From NCBI RefSeq assembly GCF_030814995.1, contig NZ_JAUSVX010000011.1:62001-126000 (forward strand): a stretch of DNA of 64,000 nucleotides, written 5' to 3'. A program made the position numbers and the translations under genes. The notes under the pieces were generated by a model. The model saw only the letters and a program-made list of their open reading frames with translations, was not told the DNA's origin and searched no databases. Shown here piece by piece: positions 44,896 through 54,348 of the stretch. The DNA comes from Labrys wisconsinensis (lineage in GTDB: Bacteria; Pseudomonadota; Alphaproteobacteria; Rhizobiales; Labraceae). Each line of letters starts with the position of its first letter. Position 1 is the stretch's first letter.

Positions 44896-45804
44896 ATGCT
44901 CGACGCAGTGAGGCGGTCGGTTCTGGCCGGGTTGATGGGGGCGGCGTTCTCGGTCGTGTCGATGGCGGCTCCGGCCGCCGCCGAGGAAAAGTTCAAGGCG
45001 GTCACGACCTTCACGGTCATCGCCGACATGGCGCGCAACGTCGCGGGCGATGCCGCGATCGTCGAATCGATCACCAAGCCGGGAGCGGAGATCCACAACT
45101 ATCAGCCGACGCCGGGCGACATCCAGAGGGCGCAGGGCGCCCGGCTCATCCTCTGGAACGGGCTCAATCTCGAAGTCTGGTTCGAGAAATTCTTCCGGAC
45201 CCTGAAGGCCGTTCCCGGGGTCGTGGTCTCGGACGGCGTCGAGCCGATGAGCATCGTCGAGGGCCCCTACACCGGCAAGCCGAACCCGCATGCCTGGATG
45301 TCGCCGGCCGCGGCGCTGATCTATGTCGACAACATCCGCGACGCATTCGCCAAGCACGACCCGAAGAATGCCGAGACCTACAAGGCCAATGCCGAGGCCT
45401 ACAAGGCCGCGATCACCGCGGTCGTCGACCCGATCAAGGCCGAGCTCGCCAAGGTGCCGGAGCAGAAGCGCTGGCTGGTGTCGAGCGAGGGCGCGTTCAG
45501 CTATCTCGCGCGCGACTTCGGCCTGAAGGAGCTCTACCTCTGGCCGATCAACGCCGATCAGCAGGGCACGCCGCAGCAGGTCCGCAAGGTCATCGACGCG
45601 GTGCGCGCGAACGGCATCACGGTCGTCTTCTCCGAAAGCACGATCTCCTCCGCCGCGGCCGAGCAGGTCGCGCGCGAGACCGGCGCCGACTATGGCGGCG
45701 TTCTCTACGTGGATTCGCTGACCGAGGCCGACGGGCCGGTGCCGACCTATATCGACCTGCTTCGCGTCACCGCCGAAACGATCGCCAAGGGGCTGACGCG
45801 GTGA
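44896..45804 (+). CDS. sitA: Manganese/zinc ABC transporter substrate-binding protein SitA-like
   Basis: 302-residue cluster A-I (ZnuA/SitA) metal-binding protein with a signal peptide ending about residue 32 (PAAAEE). Ligand residues are visible in context: His in [12 protein letters not shown], His in NPHAWMSP, Glu in [14 protein letters not shown], and an Asp in the late VLYVDSL stretch. There is no His-rich loop of the sort seen in ZnuA, which favours Mn(II) (or Fe(II)) over zinc. It is preceded by two Mur-type boxes and overlaps the ATPase gene by 4 bp. Confidence 0.92.
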   Translation: MLDAVRRSVLAGLMGAAFSVVSMAAPAAAEEKFKAVTTFTVIADMARNVAGDAAIVESITKPGAEIHNYQPTPGDIQRAQGARLILWNGLNLEVWFEKFFRTLKAVPGVVVSDGVEPMSIVEGPYTGKPNPHAWMSPAAALIYVDNIRDAFAKHDPKNAETYKANAEAYKAAITAVVDPIKAELAKVPEQKRWLVSSEGAFSYLARDFGLKELYLWPINADQQGTPQQVRKVIDAVRANGITVVFSESTISSAAAEQVARETGADYGGVLYVDSLTEADGPVPTYIDLLRVTAETIAKGLTR

Positions 45805-46700
45805 GCGCGCCCGTCCGCCGCCTTCCCGCATTGCCGGATGCGGGCTCGGGCATTGCGGTGAGGGGGGCGACGGTCACCTACCGCAACGGCCATACCGCTC
45901 TGCGCGATGCGAGCTTCGAGATCCCGACCGGCACCATCGCCGCGCTCGTCGGGGTCAACGGATCGGGCAAGTCCACGCTGTTCAAATCGATCATGGGCTT
46001 CGTGCGCCTCGCGAAGGGCGAGATCCGCGTGCTCGGCGTGCCGATCGACGAGGCCCTGCGCCGAAACCTCGTCGCCTATGTGCCGCAAGCCGAGGAGGTC
46101 GACTGGACCTTCCCGGTTCTCGTCGAGGACGTCGTGATGATGGGCCGCTACGGCCATATGGGCATGCTGCGCATCCCGAAGGCGGCCGATCATGCGGCGG
46201 TGGCCGCTGCGCTCGCCCGTGTCGACATCGGCGCGCTGCGCAAGCGCCAGATCGGCGAATTGTCCGGCGGGCAGAAGAAGCGCGTCTTCCTCGCCCGCGC
46301 GCTCGCGCAGGACGGCCGCGTCATCCTGCTGGACGAGCCCTTCACCGGCGTCGACGTCAAGACGGAGAGCCAGATCGTCACGCTGCTTCGCGAGCTGCGC
46401 GACGAGGGGCGCGTGATGCTCGTCTCCACCCACAATCTCGGGTCCGTTCCGGAATTCTGCGATCGGACCATCCTGATCAAGGGCACGGTGCTGGCCTGCG
46501 GGCCGACCGCCGAGACGTTCACCCGGGAGAATCTGGAGAGGGCCTTCGACGGCGTCCTGCGGCACGTCGTGCTGGAGCAGGCGCCGAACGGGGGGCCGGC
46601 ACCGATCGGCGTCGCCGGCGACGACGAGCGCCCGCTGATCCCTTGCGGCGGCAAGGCGATCGCCAGCGCGGCCGGCGCGGATGGGGGAGTGCGGACATGA
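45801..46700 (+). CDS. sitB: Manganese/iron ABC transporter ATP-binding protein SitB-like
   Basis: 299-residue ATPase starting from a GTG overlapping the sitA stop (GTGA). Walker A is GVNGSGKST, the signature is [17 protein letters not shown] and Walker B is [28 protein letters not shown] is typical of metal-importer ATPases. About 50 residues after the ABC fold are low-complexity Gly/Ala-rich. It is coupled to sitC by an ATGA overlap. Confidence 0.92.
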   Translation: MSAPVRRLPALPDAGSGIAVRGATVTYRNGHTALRDASFEIPTGTIAALVGVNGSGKSTLFKSIMGFVRLAKGEIRVLGVPIDEALRRNLVAYVPQAEEVDWTFPVLVEDVVMMGRYGHMGMLRIPKAADHAAVAAALARVDIGALRKRQIGELSGGQKKRVFLARALAQDGRVILLDEPFTGVDVKTESQIVTLLRELRDEGRVMLVSTHNLGSVPEFCDRTILIKGTVLACGPTAETFTRENLERAFDGVLRHVVLEQAPNGGPAPIGVAGDDERPLIPCGGKAIASAAGADGGVRT

Positions 46701-47557
46701 CGGCCGTCCTGCTCGAGCCCTTCGGGTATGGCTACATGCTGAACGCCATGGGGGTGTCCGCCCTCGTCGGCGGCGTCTGCGCCTTCCTGTCCTGCTACCT
46801 CATGCTCAAGGGCTGGTCGCTGATCGGCGACGCGCTGTCCCATGCCATCGTGCCGGGCGTGGCGGGAGCCTACATGCTGGGCCTGCCCTTCTCGATCGGC
46901 GCCTTCTTCTCGGGCGGGCTCGCGGCCGGCGCCATGGTCTTCCTCAGCCGGCGCACCAGGCTGAAGGAAGATGCCGTCATCGGCCTGATCTTCTCGGCCT
47001 TCTTCGGCCTCGGCCTGTTCATGGTATCGATCTCGCCGACCTCGGTGAACATCCAGACCATCGTGCTCGGCAACGTCCTCGCCATCACGCCCGGCGACAC
47101 GATCCAGCTCGCGGTCATCGGGTTCGTGTCGCTCGCCGTCCTGCTCGCCAAATGGAAGGACCTGATGGTCACCTTCTTCGACGAGGGCCATGCCCGCTCG
47201 ATCGGCCTCGATCCGGCGGCCCTCAAGATCCTGTTCTTCGCGCTGCTCTCGGCCTCGACGGTCGCGGCGCTCCAGACGGTCGGTGCCTTTCTCGTCATCT
47301 GCATGGTGGTCACGCCCGGCGCCACCGCCTATCTCCTGACGGACCGCTTCCCGCGGCTTCTGGTGATTGCGGTCGTCATCGGATCCGTCACCAGCTTCAC
47401 CGGCGCCTATGCGAGCTATTTCCTCGACGGGGCGACGGGCGGCAGCATCGTGGTGCTGCAGACGGCCCTCTTCCTGGCCGCCTTCGTCTTCGCGCCCCGG
47501 CACGGAATGCTGGCGGCGCGCCGGCGCGCCTCCAGGGTCCTGGAGGCGGCGCGATGA
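46697..47557 (+). CDS. sitC: Manganese/iron ABC transporter permease SitC-like
   Basis: 286-residue ABC-3 family permease with about eight hydrophobic helices. Family segments are [30 protein letters not shown] near the N-terminus and [24 protein letters not shown] in the C-terminal half. ATG 46697 was chosen for the ATGA overlap with sitB. It dimerises with SitD. Confidence 0.92.
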   Translation: MTAVLLEPFGYGYMLNAMGVSALVGGVCAFLSCYLMLKGWSLIGDALSHAIVPGVAGAYMLGLPFSIGAFFSGGLAAGAMVFLSRRTRLKEDAVIGLIFSAFFGLGLFMVSISPTSVNIQTIVLGNVLAITPGDTIQLAVIGFVSLAVLLAKWKDLMVTFFDEGHARSIGLDPAALKILFFALLSASTVAALQTVGAFLVICMVVTPGATAYLLTDRFPRLLVIAVVIGSVTSFTGAYASYFLDGATGGSIVVLQTALFLAAFVFAPRHGMLAARRRASRVLEAAR

Positions 47558-48408
47558 CCGTCCTCGACACGCTGCTTTCGCCCTTCCAGTTCGACTTCAT
47601 GGTCAATGCGCTGGTGGTCTCGGCCGTGGTGGCCGTGCCGACGGCGCTGCTCTCCTGCTTTCTCGTCCTCAAGGGCTGGTCGCTGATGGGCGACGCGATC
47701 AGCCACGCGGTCTTCCCCGGCGTGGTCGTCGCCTATATCGTCGGCCTTCCCCACGCGGTGGGCGCCTTCGTCGCCGGCATGGTCTGCGCCGTCGCCACCG
47801 GCTTCCTGAAGGACAACAGCCGGATCAAGCAGGACACCGTCATGGGCGTCGTGTTCGCCGGCATGTTCGGCCTCGGCCTGGTCCTCCACGCCAAGATCCA
47901 GCCCGACATCCATCTCGACCACATCCTGTTCGGCGACATGCTCGGCGTCTCCTGGGGCGACATCGGCGAAGCCGCGCTCATCGCGGCGCTGGCAGCGGGC
48001 GTCATCGGCATGAAATGGAAGGATTTCCTGCTTCATGCCTTCGATCCCGCGCAGGCGCGGGTGGTCGGCCTGCCCGTCAACCGGCTCCACTACGGGCTGC
48101 TCGCCCTGATTGCGCTGACCATCGTCGGTGCCCTGCAGGCGGTCGGCATCATCCTGGTGATCGCCATGCTGATCGCGCCGGGGGCCACCGCCTTCCTCCT
48201 GACTCGCAGCTTCGGCACGATGCTGGTCCTGGCCCCGGTCCTTGCCGTGACCGGCTCCGTCGTCGGCGTCTACCTCTCCTTCTTCATCGACAGCGCGCCG
48301 GCCCCGACCATCGTGCTCGTGCTGTCGATCGTCTTCGTCGCCGCCTTCGTGCATGCCACCCGCAAGGCCGCGCGGATCGAAGCGTCCGAGGCGGCAGGGA
48401 GCGGCTAG
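47554..48408 (+). CDS. sitD: Manganese/iron ABC transporter permease SitD-like
   Basis: 284-residue second ABC-3 permease, clearly paralogous to SitC (CFLVLKGWSLMGDAISHAVFPGVVVAYIVG and VGIILVIAMLIAPGATAFLLTRSF). Start 47554 gives an ATGA overlap with sitC. The four-gene order A-B-C-D matches sitABCD of enterobacteria and rhizobia. A Fur-family gene follows after 108 bp in the same direction. Confidence 0.92.
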   Translation: MTVLDTLLSPFQFDFMVNALVVSAVVAVPTALLSCFLVLKGWSLMGDAISHAVFPGVVVAYIVGLPHAVGAFVAGMVCAVATGFLKDNSRIKQDTVMGVVFAGMFGLGLVLHAKIQPDIHLDHILFGDMLGVSWGDIGEAALIAALAAGVIGMKWKDFLLHAFDPAQARVVGLPVNRLHYGLLALIALTIVGALQAVGIILVIAMLIAPGATAFLLTRSFGTMLVLAPVLAVTGSVVGVYLSFFIDSAPAPTIVLVLSIVFVAAFVHATRKAARIEASEAAGSG

Positions 48409-48516
48409 AAGCGTGCGTCGCGAAAATTTTTGCAGCTGCGACGCAATGGGGTAGAGAACGCGGCAGCGAGGATTGGGCGCATCAGGCAGGATGCCTGCGG
48501 GGAGAGGTCGGCCGGC

Positions 48517-48966
48517 GTGCGGTTCAAGAGCGACATCGCGACCCTGTGCAGGGACCATGGCCTGCGGCTGACCGGACCGCGGCGGATCATCATGAAGGCG
48601 CTGGCGGAATCAATCGACCATCCCGATGCGGTGGAGCTGCACCGGCGGGTCACGAAGATCGATCCCGGCATCGCCATCGCGACCGTGTACCGGACCCTCA
48701 GGCTGCTCGAGGAGAAGGGCGTCCTGGAAAGACACGTGTTCGGCGACGGGCCGGCTCGCTTCGAGAGCGCCGAGCAGGAGCACCACGATCACCTGATCGA
48801 CATGGACACCGGCGACGTCATCGAGTTCCGGTCCGACGAGATCGAACGTCTCCAGGAGGAGATCGCCCGCCGGCACGGATTCGAGATCGTCAGCCACAGG
48901 CTGGAGATCTATGTCCGGCCGTTGCGGCAGCCGCGCCGCGCACCTCGCGACGAGCGGGATCGCTGA
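48517..48966 (+). CDS. Fur family transcriptional regulator (Mur-like)
   Basis: 149-residue Fur-family protein from GTG 48517 (GGAGAGG upstream). The winged helix is LRLTGPRRIIMKALAES ... ATVYRTLRLLEEKGVLERHVF. Metal residues are visible in EQEHHDHLIDMDTGDVIEF and HGFEIVSHRLEIY. The CxxC zinc site of some Fur proteins is absent, as in rhizobial Fur/Mur. Following sitD and with Mur-type boxes ahead of sitA, it most likely represses the operon under manganese. Irr and Zur are less likely: the heme-regulatory motif and zinc cysteines are missing. Confidence 0.88.
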   Translation: MRFKSDIATLCRDHGLRLTGPRRIIMKALAESIDHPDAVELHRRVTKIDPGIAIATVYRTLRLLEEKGVLERHVFGDGPARFESAEQEHHDHLIDMDTGDVIEFRSDEIERLQEEIARRHGFEIVSHRLEIYVRPLRQPRRAPRDERDR

Positions 48967-48976
48967 ACGGCCTCGA

Positions 48977-50269
48977 TCAGACGACCTTGGCGAAGCCGGG
49001 GAGGCGCAGGAGCAGGCCTGCGGCGAGATAGCACAGGGCGCAGGCGACCGAGCCGGTGACGGCGAACTTCACGAGGGCGGGCGCCGGAATGTCGCGCCAG
49101 GCCAGCGCCGTGCCGACGAGCATGGGCGGATGGATGATGTAGATGAGGAAGGCGCGGCGCGCCAGCCTCCGCCACATGCCGGTCAGATGCGCGAAACGCC
49201 GCTGGAACAAGCCGAGGAGGCCGAGGATGACGCCCCAGGCCACGAACGGCTCCCAGAACGCGTAGGTCAGCGCCTGAATGCTCCAGCCGCCGTCGCTGCT
49301 GCCGGCGGGCAGGGGAAAGTGGGGCGCCAGCAGCACGACGGCGGGGAGGATCGGGAACACGCCTGCCGCGACCCGCAGCCACAGGACCCTGCTGGCTTGC
49401 GGAATCCGCTCCAGCCACGCCCCGTCCGCCGCCATGCAGCCCGCGGCGAACAGGACCACATAGGACGAGAAATAGCCGAGCTGCAGAAAGGCGACGGTCT
49501 CGCCGACCGGCCAGGCCAGGCGCAGGAGAAAGGCGCCGGCTCCGGTCAGGAGCGCTGCGGCCAGGAGCGTGGTGTCGGAGGGGAACCGGCCGCCAGCCGC
49601 AGACGGCGCGGCCCCGCCGACCGACCGCCACAAGAGCCATGCCGCAGTGAAGATCAGCAGCGCCTCGACGAACCACAAGGGGCCGGGCTCGAACTTTCCA
49701 TGCTCGAAGAGATAGAGGAGAACGTGGACGAACGAGCGTCCCTGGGCGGTTTGGGCCAAGGCGACGGTCACCGGGTGAAGGAGGAAGACGTAGGCGAGGA
49801 GGGGGATGCCGAGCCGCAGCAACCGGCTGCGGATGAACCCCCAGGCGCCGTGGCGACGCAGGGCGTCGGGCGTGTAGGTGCCCGCCAGCAGAAAGAACAG
49901 GCCCATGAACCAGGCCTGGTTGGTGGCGCAGAAGAGAATCAGAAGAATTCCGCCGGGAGAGGCGGACGGCGCGACCTCCCTGTAGTACCAGCCGCCGCTG
50001 GCGCCATAGGTGATTGCCGCGTGGTGAAGGACGACCAGCAGCGTCACGGCGGCCCGCAGGGCGTCGATGCCGCCGTTCCGCGCGGGCGACCCGGCGCTCG
50101 CGGCCGGCGCGACGTCCGTGCCGTTGCCTGAGGTCGCTGCCAGCGCCGAATTCCGATCCAAGACCCGCTCCCGGATGCTGTCGCCGCGACGGGCTTGGAC
50201 CGTCGGTGGATGGGAGATATGCTCGGCTTCATGCCGTCTGGAAAGGTCTTTCGCTCGAGCCGATGGCAT
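48977..50269 (-). CDS. Acyltransferase 3 family membrane protein
   Basis: Polytopic membrane acyltransferase with about ten hydrophobic helices. The start motif [23 protein letters not shown] carries the conserved Asp and His, and the late [19 protein letters not shown] is also typical. Such enzymes transfer acetyl or succinyl groups to surface sugars. About 65 polar residues precede the domain; a TTG at 50161 with GGAG upstream would give a more usual ~395-residue protein, so the start is uncertain. It converges with the fur gene (10-bp gap). The substrate is unknown. Confidence 0.82.
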   Translation of the reverse strand: MPSARAKDLSRRHEAEHISHPPTVQARRGDSIRERVLDRNSALAATSGNGTDVAPAASAGSPARNGGIDALRAAVTLLVVLHHAAITYGASGGWYYREVAPSASPGGILLILFCATNQAWFMGLFFLLAGTYTPDALRRHGAWGFIRSRLLRLGIPLLAYVFLLHPVTVALAQTAQGRSFVHVLLYLFEHGKFEPGPLWFVEALLIFTAAWLLWRSVGGAAPSAAGGRFPSDTTLLAAALLTGAGAFLLRLAWPVGETVAFLQLGYFSSYVVLFAAGCMAADGAWLERIPQASRVLWLRVAAGVFPILPAVVLLAPHFPLPAGSSDGGWSIQALTYAFWEPFVAWGVILGLLGLFQRRFAHLTGMWRRLARRAFLIYIIHPPMLVGTALAWRDIPAPALVKFAVTGSVACALCYLAAGLLLRLPGFAKVV

Positions 50270-50414
50270 GAAGCCGGTCGCATCCCGGCCTCCGACAAGC
50301 CATCACCGCATCCGATGGATTCCATCAGAAATTGGCCGATTGCCTCGATGGCTGCCCTGCTTAGGGTGGCGCCGATCAACCGTCCGTCCGGGCGGCAGCC
50401 AAAGGGATGATCCG

Positions 50415-51032
50415 ATGCCGAAGATCCTGGTGCTCTATTATTCGTCCTGGGGCCATGTCGAGACCATGGCGAACGCCGTCGCCGAAGGCGCCCGCTCGGT
50501 TCCCGGCGCGGAGGTGACGATCAAGCGCGTGCCCGAGCTGGTGCCCGCCGAGGTCGCCCAGCAGTTCCACTACAAGCTCGACCAGCCGGCGCCGATCGCC
50601 ACGCCGGACGAGCTCGGCGACTACGATGCCGTGATCTTCGGCACGCCGACCCGCTTCGGCAACATGGCGGCGCAGATGAAGAACTTCATCGACCAGACCG
50701 GCGGCCTGTGGATGAAGGGCGCGCTGGTCGGCAAGGTCGGCAGCGTCTTCGTCTCCACCGCCTCCCAGCATGGCGGCCAGGAGAGCACGCTGCTCTCCTT
50801 CCACACGGTGCTGCTGCACCAGGGCTTCGTCGTCGTCGGCCTGCCCTATGCCTTCCAGGGCCAGATGCGCCTCGACGAGGTCACCGGCGGCACGCCCTAC
50901 GGCGCGACCACCATCGCAGCCGGCGACGGCTCGCGCCAGCCGAGCGCCAACGAGCTCGACGGCGCCCGCTTCCAGGGCCGGCACGTGGCCGAGATCACCA
51001 AGGCGCTGGTGACGGGCCGCAAGGCGGGTTGA
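50415..51032 (+). CDS. wrbA: NAD(P)H:quinone oxidoreductase WrbA
   Basis: 205-residue flavodoxin-like quinone reductase. The FMN phosphate loop [12 protein letters not shown], then [22 protein letters not shown] and [24 protein letters not shown] are diagnostic of WrbA. It reduces quinones by two electrons, protecting against redox cycling. ATG 50415 starts directly before KILVLYYSS. It ends at a strong bidirectional hairpin shared with the convergent cupin gene. Confidence 0.95.
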   Translation: MPKILVLYYSSWGHVETMANAVAEGARSVPGAEVTIKRVPELVPAEVAQQFHYKLDQPAPIATPDELGDYDAVIFGTPTRFGNMAAQMKNFIDQTGGLWMKGALVGKVGSVFVSTASQHGGQESTLLSFHTVLLHQGFVVVGLPYAFQGQMRLDEVTGGTPYGATTIAAGDGSRQPSANELDGARFQGRHVAEITKALVTGRKAG

Positions 51033-51071
51033 GCCGCTCCGGCCGCGTCCGACAGCGCGTTGCATGAGATG

Positions 51072-51094
51072 CCCCCGCCGGAGCGGCGGGGGCG
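51072..51094. terminator. Hairpin between convergent wrbA and cupin genes
   Basis: A perfect 10-bp GC inverted repeat (GCCCCCGCCG / CGGCGGGGGC) with a 3-base loop lies midway in the 67-bp gap between converging genes. No T tract is seen on either side. It probably serves both strands. Confidence 0.55.
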
Positions 51095-51099
51095 GGGAT

Positions 51100-51645
51100 T
51101 CAGGCCTTCACCATCTCGGTGCGGTATTTCGGCAGGAGCGCCTGGACCAGCCTGCCGGTCTCGGCCCGCTGTTCCGGGGTGGGGACGGGCGGCGGCGCGG
51201 TGCGGCTCGCGACGGGAATGCCGACCGCCAGGAAGAACTCGTCCTGTCCGGCCGGCGTGCACATGCAGAGCATGCGGGCGGTCGTGCCCGACACGTTCCG
51301 GAAGGCATGCGGGGCGTTGGCGGGGACGTTGACGGTCGACCCCGCGCGCACCGTCTGCGACGCGCCGCGAAAGGTGAACTCGAGCTCGCCTTCGAGCAGC
51401 GTGAACATTTCCTCGAAGTCGTGCCGGTGCGGCGGCGGCCCGCCGCCGGCGGGCACGAGCATCTCGACCAGGCAGTAGCGGCCCGCGGTCTCGGCGCCGG
51501 ACACCAGGATCGTGTAGGTGCCGCCGGCGACGGAGACGTGACGCAGGCCGCGCCCGTCGGGGTCGGCGACGGTCAGGCTGCGACCGGGATCGTCGGGCAG
51601 GATGGGCTGGTCCGCGGGAGAACCGGCCGGCGAAGAACTGGTCAT
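51100..51645 (-). CDS. Cupin domain-containing protein
   Basis: 181-residue single-cupin protein. The metal-site motif GGGPPPHRHDFEEMFTLLEGELEFTF supplies HxH and Glu, and VPANAPHAFRNVSGTTARMLCM gives the second motif with His. The first ~45 residues are Pro/Asp-rich and the C-terminus ends in a short helix. It may be a dioxygenase, an isomerase or a sensor; the sequence does not decide. It follows the NAD(P)-binding gene by 14 bp. Confidence 0.87.
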   Translation of the reverse strand: MTSSSPAGSPADQPILPDDPGRSLTVADPDGRGLRHVSVAGGTYTILVSGAETAGRYCLVEMLVPAGGGPPPHRHDFEEMFTLLEGELEFTFRGASQTVRAGSTVNVPANAPHAFRNVSGTTARMLCMCTPAGQDEFFLAVGIPVASRTAPPPVPTPEQRAETGRLVQALLPKYRTEMVKA

Positions 51646-51659
51646 GGCAAATCCTCTTG

Positions 51660-52334
51660 TCAGATCCGTCTGTCGCTCGCCGTGCGAGCCGGGCGGGCGC
51701 CGTCCTGCCAGGTGATCAGCGGCGTCCTGTGCAGCCACGTGTCCGCGGCGAGCTGTTGTACGACGAAATCCGCGACATCGGCGCGCGCGATTCTGCCGCC
51801 GTGCACGCCGGTGAGGTCGGTCAGCGCCCGGACGCGGCCGCGCGCCGGCTCGTCGTTGAGCACGGTCGGCCGGACGATGATCCAGTCGAGCTGGCTCGAC
51901 TGGATCGCGGCCTCCTGGCGGTCCTTGTCCTCGTAGACCTGGCGCAGCAGCAGGGGCTGGAACAGCCGGTCGTAGAAGAAGCCGCCGTGGCCGCGGCTGT
52001 CGCCGGCACCCATGCCGGTGATGCACACCAGCCGGCGCACGCCCTGGCGCTCCATCACGGCGACGAGCGCGCGTGTCGCCGTCGACAGCAGCGTGACCTT
52101 GCGGAATGGGCTGACGGCGGTGCCCAGCGCGCTGACGACGGCATCGCAGCCGGCAATGGCGCGGCTCAGCGCCGCCTCGTCGCGAGCGTCGCCCTCCACG
52201 AGGGTGGCGCCGACGAGGCCGGCCGCCTTGGCCTTGGAGCGGACCAGGGCGACGACCTCGTGACCCCCGGCCGCGGCCGCGCCGACGATGAGGCGGCCGG
52301 TGCCGCCCGTGGCGCCCAGGATCAGGATCTTCAT
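51660..52334 (-). CDS. NAD(P)-binding atypical SDR (biliverdin reductase B/NmrA-like)
   Basis: 224-residue protein with MKILILGATGGTGRLIVGAA as NADP-binding motif, VEGDARDEAALSRAIAGCDAVVSALG and RRLVCITGMGAGDS typical of the BVR-B/NmrA-like atypical SDR group. There is no YxxxK. It could be a flavin/quinone reductase or a redox sensor. It likely shares a transcript with the NmrA-like gene upstream (74 bp) and the cupin gene downstream. Confidence 0.88.
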   Translation of the reverse strand: MKILILGATGGTGRLIVGAAAAGGHEVVALVRSKAKAAGLVGATLVEGDARDEAALSRAIAGCDAVVSALGTAVSPFRKVTLLSTATRALVAVMERQGVRRLVCITGMGAGDSRGHGGFFYDRLFQPLLLRQVYEDKDRQEAAIQSSQLDWIIVRPTVLNDEPARGRVRALTDLTGVHGGRIARADVADFVVQQLAADTWLHRTPLITWQDGARPARTASDRRI

Positions 52335-52408
52335 GGCGAACCTCCGTGGAGACGACGGCCGATGGCAGATGCACGGCGCCCGTCGCGTTGGACGGGCGCG
52401 TCGATTGG

Positions 52409-53308
52409 TCAAGGCGCGGCGTCCGGACCGGATGCCGCCGCCCATCGGCCGGCCGCCTCGACCGCGAAGTCCCGGTAGGAGCGCGGCGGCCGTCCGAGCA
52501 GCGCGGTCAGGCGTTCGAGGGCCGCCGGGGTGGCGGCGGCACCATCCTGCTGATAGCGGCGCAGCATCAGGCGCATGTCATAGGCGAGCCAGCCCGGCGC
52601 GAAGGCCTTCATGCGCTGCTCCATCGCCTCGAGGTCGTCGCCGCCATAGCGGACCGGGCGCCCCAGCACCTCGGCCCAGATCCCGGCCAGCGCCGGGCCG
52701 GTGAGGATGTCGGGCCCGACGAGGTCGATGGTCTCGCTGGGCAGGCTCGCCTCGGACCGGTCCCGGCGCAGCAGCTCCTGCGCCGCGATCTCGGCGATGT
52801 CGCGCGTGTCGACCATGGAGACGCCGGCCGAGCCGATCGGCATGGCGTAGACGCCGTGGCCGAGCAGCGCATCCTTCTGGCGCAGGTCGTTCTGGATGTA
52901 GTAGCCGGGCCGCAGGATGGTCGCCGGGATGCCGGTGGCCTCGATCATGCGCTCGACCGTGTGCTTGCCGGCGAAATGCGGCACGTCCGCATACTCGGCG
53001 CTCTTGAACACCGAGAGATAGACCACGCCGCGCACGCCCGCCTCGCGCGCCAGGTTCAGGGTGACGAAGGCCTGGGTGAGCTCGTCGGGCACGTTGGCGA
53101 CCAGCAGGAACAGCGTGTCGACACCCGCCAGCGCCGCGCGTAGCGCCTCCACGTCGGACGGGTCGCCCTTGACCGGGACGACGCCGGCCGGGAACCGGGC
53201 CTGCTCGGGCGAACGGGTGAGGGCGCGGATTCCGGCCCCCTGGCCGGCGAGACGGGTCACGATCTGCGATCCGATGGTGCCGGTGCTGCCGGTCACGAGA
53301 ATGGTCAT
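52409..53308 (-). CDS. NmrA family NAD(P)-binding protein
   Basis: 299-residue atypical SDR with MTILVTGSTGTIGSQIVTRLAGQG, VKGDPSDVEALRAALAGVDTLFLL and the NmrA-type middle HTVERMIEATGIPATILRPGYYIQN. The C-terminal substrate region is family typical. ATG 53308 is the conserved start. Members are NAD(P)H:quinone reductases or NADP sensors. It is divergent from a LysR gene over 125 bp, the likely controller of this redox operon (NmrA-like, BVR-B-like, cupin). Confidence 0.9.
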   Translation of the reverse strand: MTILVTGSTGTIGSQIVTRLAGQGAGIRALTRSPEQARFPAGVVPVKGDPSDVEALRAALAGVDTLFLLVANVPDELTQAFVTLNLAREAGVRGVVYLSVFKSAEYADVPHFAGKHTVERMIEATGIPATILRPGYYIQNDLRQKDALLGHGVYAMPIGSAGVSMVDTRDIAEIAAQELLRRDRSEASLPSETIDLVGPDILTGPALAGIWAEVLGRPVRYGGDDLEAMEQRMKAFAPGWLAYDMRLMLRRYQQDGAAATPAALERLTALLGRPPRSYRDFAVEAAGRWAAASGPDAAP

Positions 53309-53433
53309 GGTCTTGGCTCCTTTGCCTGTTGGATGAGGGGCAGGGCCCCTTGCCGCAGACAGGTATAGAGTGTTCCATATGGGCGAGGCAGTCATCGATT
53401 TCGGATCACTTCGTTTCACTGGTGGATCGATCC

Positions 53434-54348
53434 ATGGACCTTCGCGCGCTCGCCGACTTCAACCTGGTGGCCATGCACGGCGGTTTCGGGCGGGCCAGCC
53501 GCGCCAGCGGCCAGCCCAAGGCAACGCTGTCGCGGCATATCGGCGAGCTGGAGGAGAGCCTCGGCCTGCGCCTGGTGGAGCGCGGCTCCCGCTCCCTGCG
53601 TCTGACCGAGGAAGGGGCCGCCCTGCACGCCCGCACCGAAGGCCTGCTGCGGGAGATCGCGGAAGCCGGCGAGACGATCGGCGCCGGTCTCGGCCGGCCG
53701 CGCGGCCGCCTGCGCGTCAGCGCCCCGGTGCTGTTCGCCCATATCGCCCTCGGCCGCATCGCGGCGGAGTTCGCCGCCGCCTATCCGCAGGTGCGGCTTG
53801 AGATCACGGCCGAGGACCGGTTCGTCGATCCCGTCGAGGAAGGCTACGACGTGGTGATCCGCATCAATCCGGCGCCCGACGACCGCCTGGTCGGCCGCTG
53901 CTTCCTGCACGACGAGACGCTGGTGGTGGCGCCGCCGTCCATGGCGCGTCCGTCCGCCGCCCCGGGCCATGCGCCGAGCGTCCCGGCCGTGGTGCTGAAC
54001 ACCGCGCCGCCGGGCGTGACGTGGCGGATCCGGGGGGACGCCGGGACGGAAGAGCTGGTGCCCGATCCGCTGCTGCGCCTCTCCTCGCTGTTCATGGTGC
54101 GCGACGCCGTGCTCGCCAACGCCGGCGCCGCCATGCTGCCCCGCTCCCTGATCGCCGGCGACCTGGCGGCCGGGCGCCTCTCGTCCTGGGGCGTCGTCGA
54201 AGACAGGCCGGTCTCCGCCTGGGCGCTGCATGTTTCGCGCCGGCTGGCGAGCAGCAGGGTCACGGCCTTCATCGGCGCCCTCGTCGCGGCCTTCCCCGAC
54301 CAGCGGCTCCGAGCCGACCCGGGCGCAGCCCTCACGCCGGCGCGGTGA
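53434..54348 (+). CDS. LysR family transcriptional regulator
   Basis: 304-residue LysR protein with HTH DLRALADFNLVAMHGGFGRASRASGQPKATLSRHIGELE and an effector domain with ITAEDRFVDPVEEGYDVVIRINP, the group seen beside NmrA/quinone reductase genes. ATG 53434 starts at the conserved MDLRAL. Its 3' end overlaps the convergent GH51 gene by 17 bp. Divergent from the NmrA-like gene. Confidence 0.9.
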   Translation: MDLRALADFNLVAMHGGFGRASRASGQPKATLSRHIGELEESLGLRLVERGSRSLRLTEEGAALHARTEGLLREIAEAGETIGAGLGRPRGRLRVSAPVLFAHIALGRIAAEFAAAYPQVRLEITAEDRFVDPVEEGYDVVIRINPAPDDRLVGRCFLHDETLVVAPPSMARPSAAPGHAPSVPAVVLNTAPPGVTWRIRGDAGTEELVPDPLLRLSSLFMVRDAVLANAGAAMLPRSLIAGDLAAGRLSSWGVVEDRPVSAWALHVSRRLASSRVTAFIGALVAAFPDQRLRADPGAALTPAR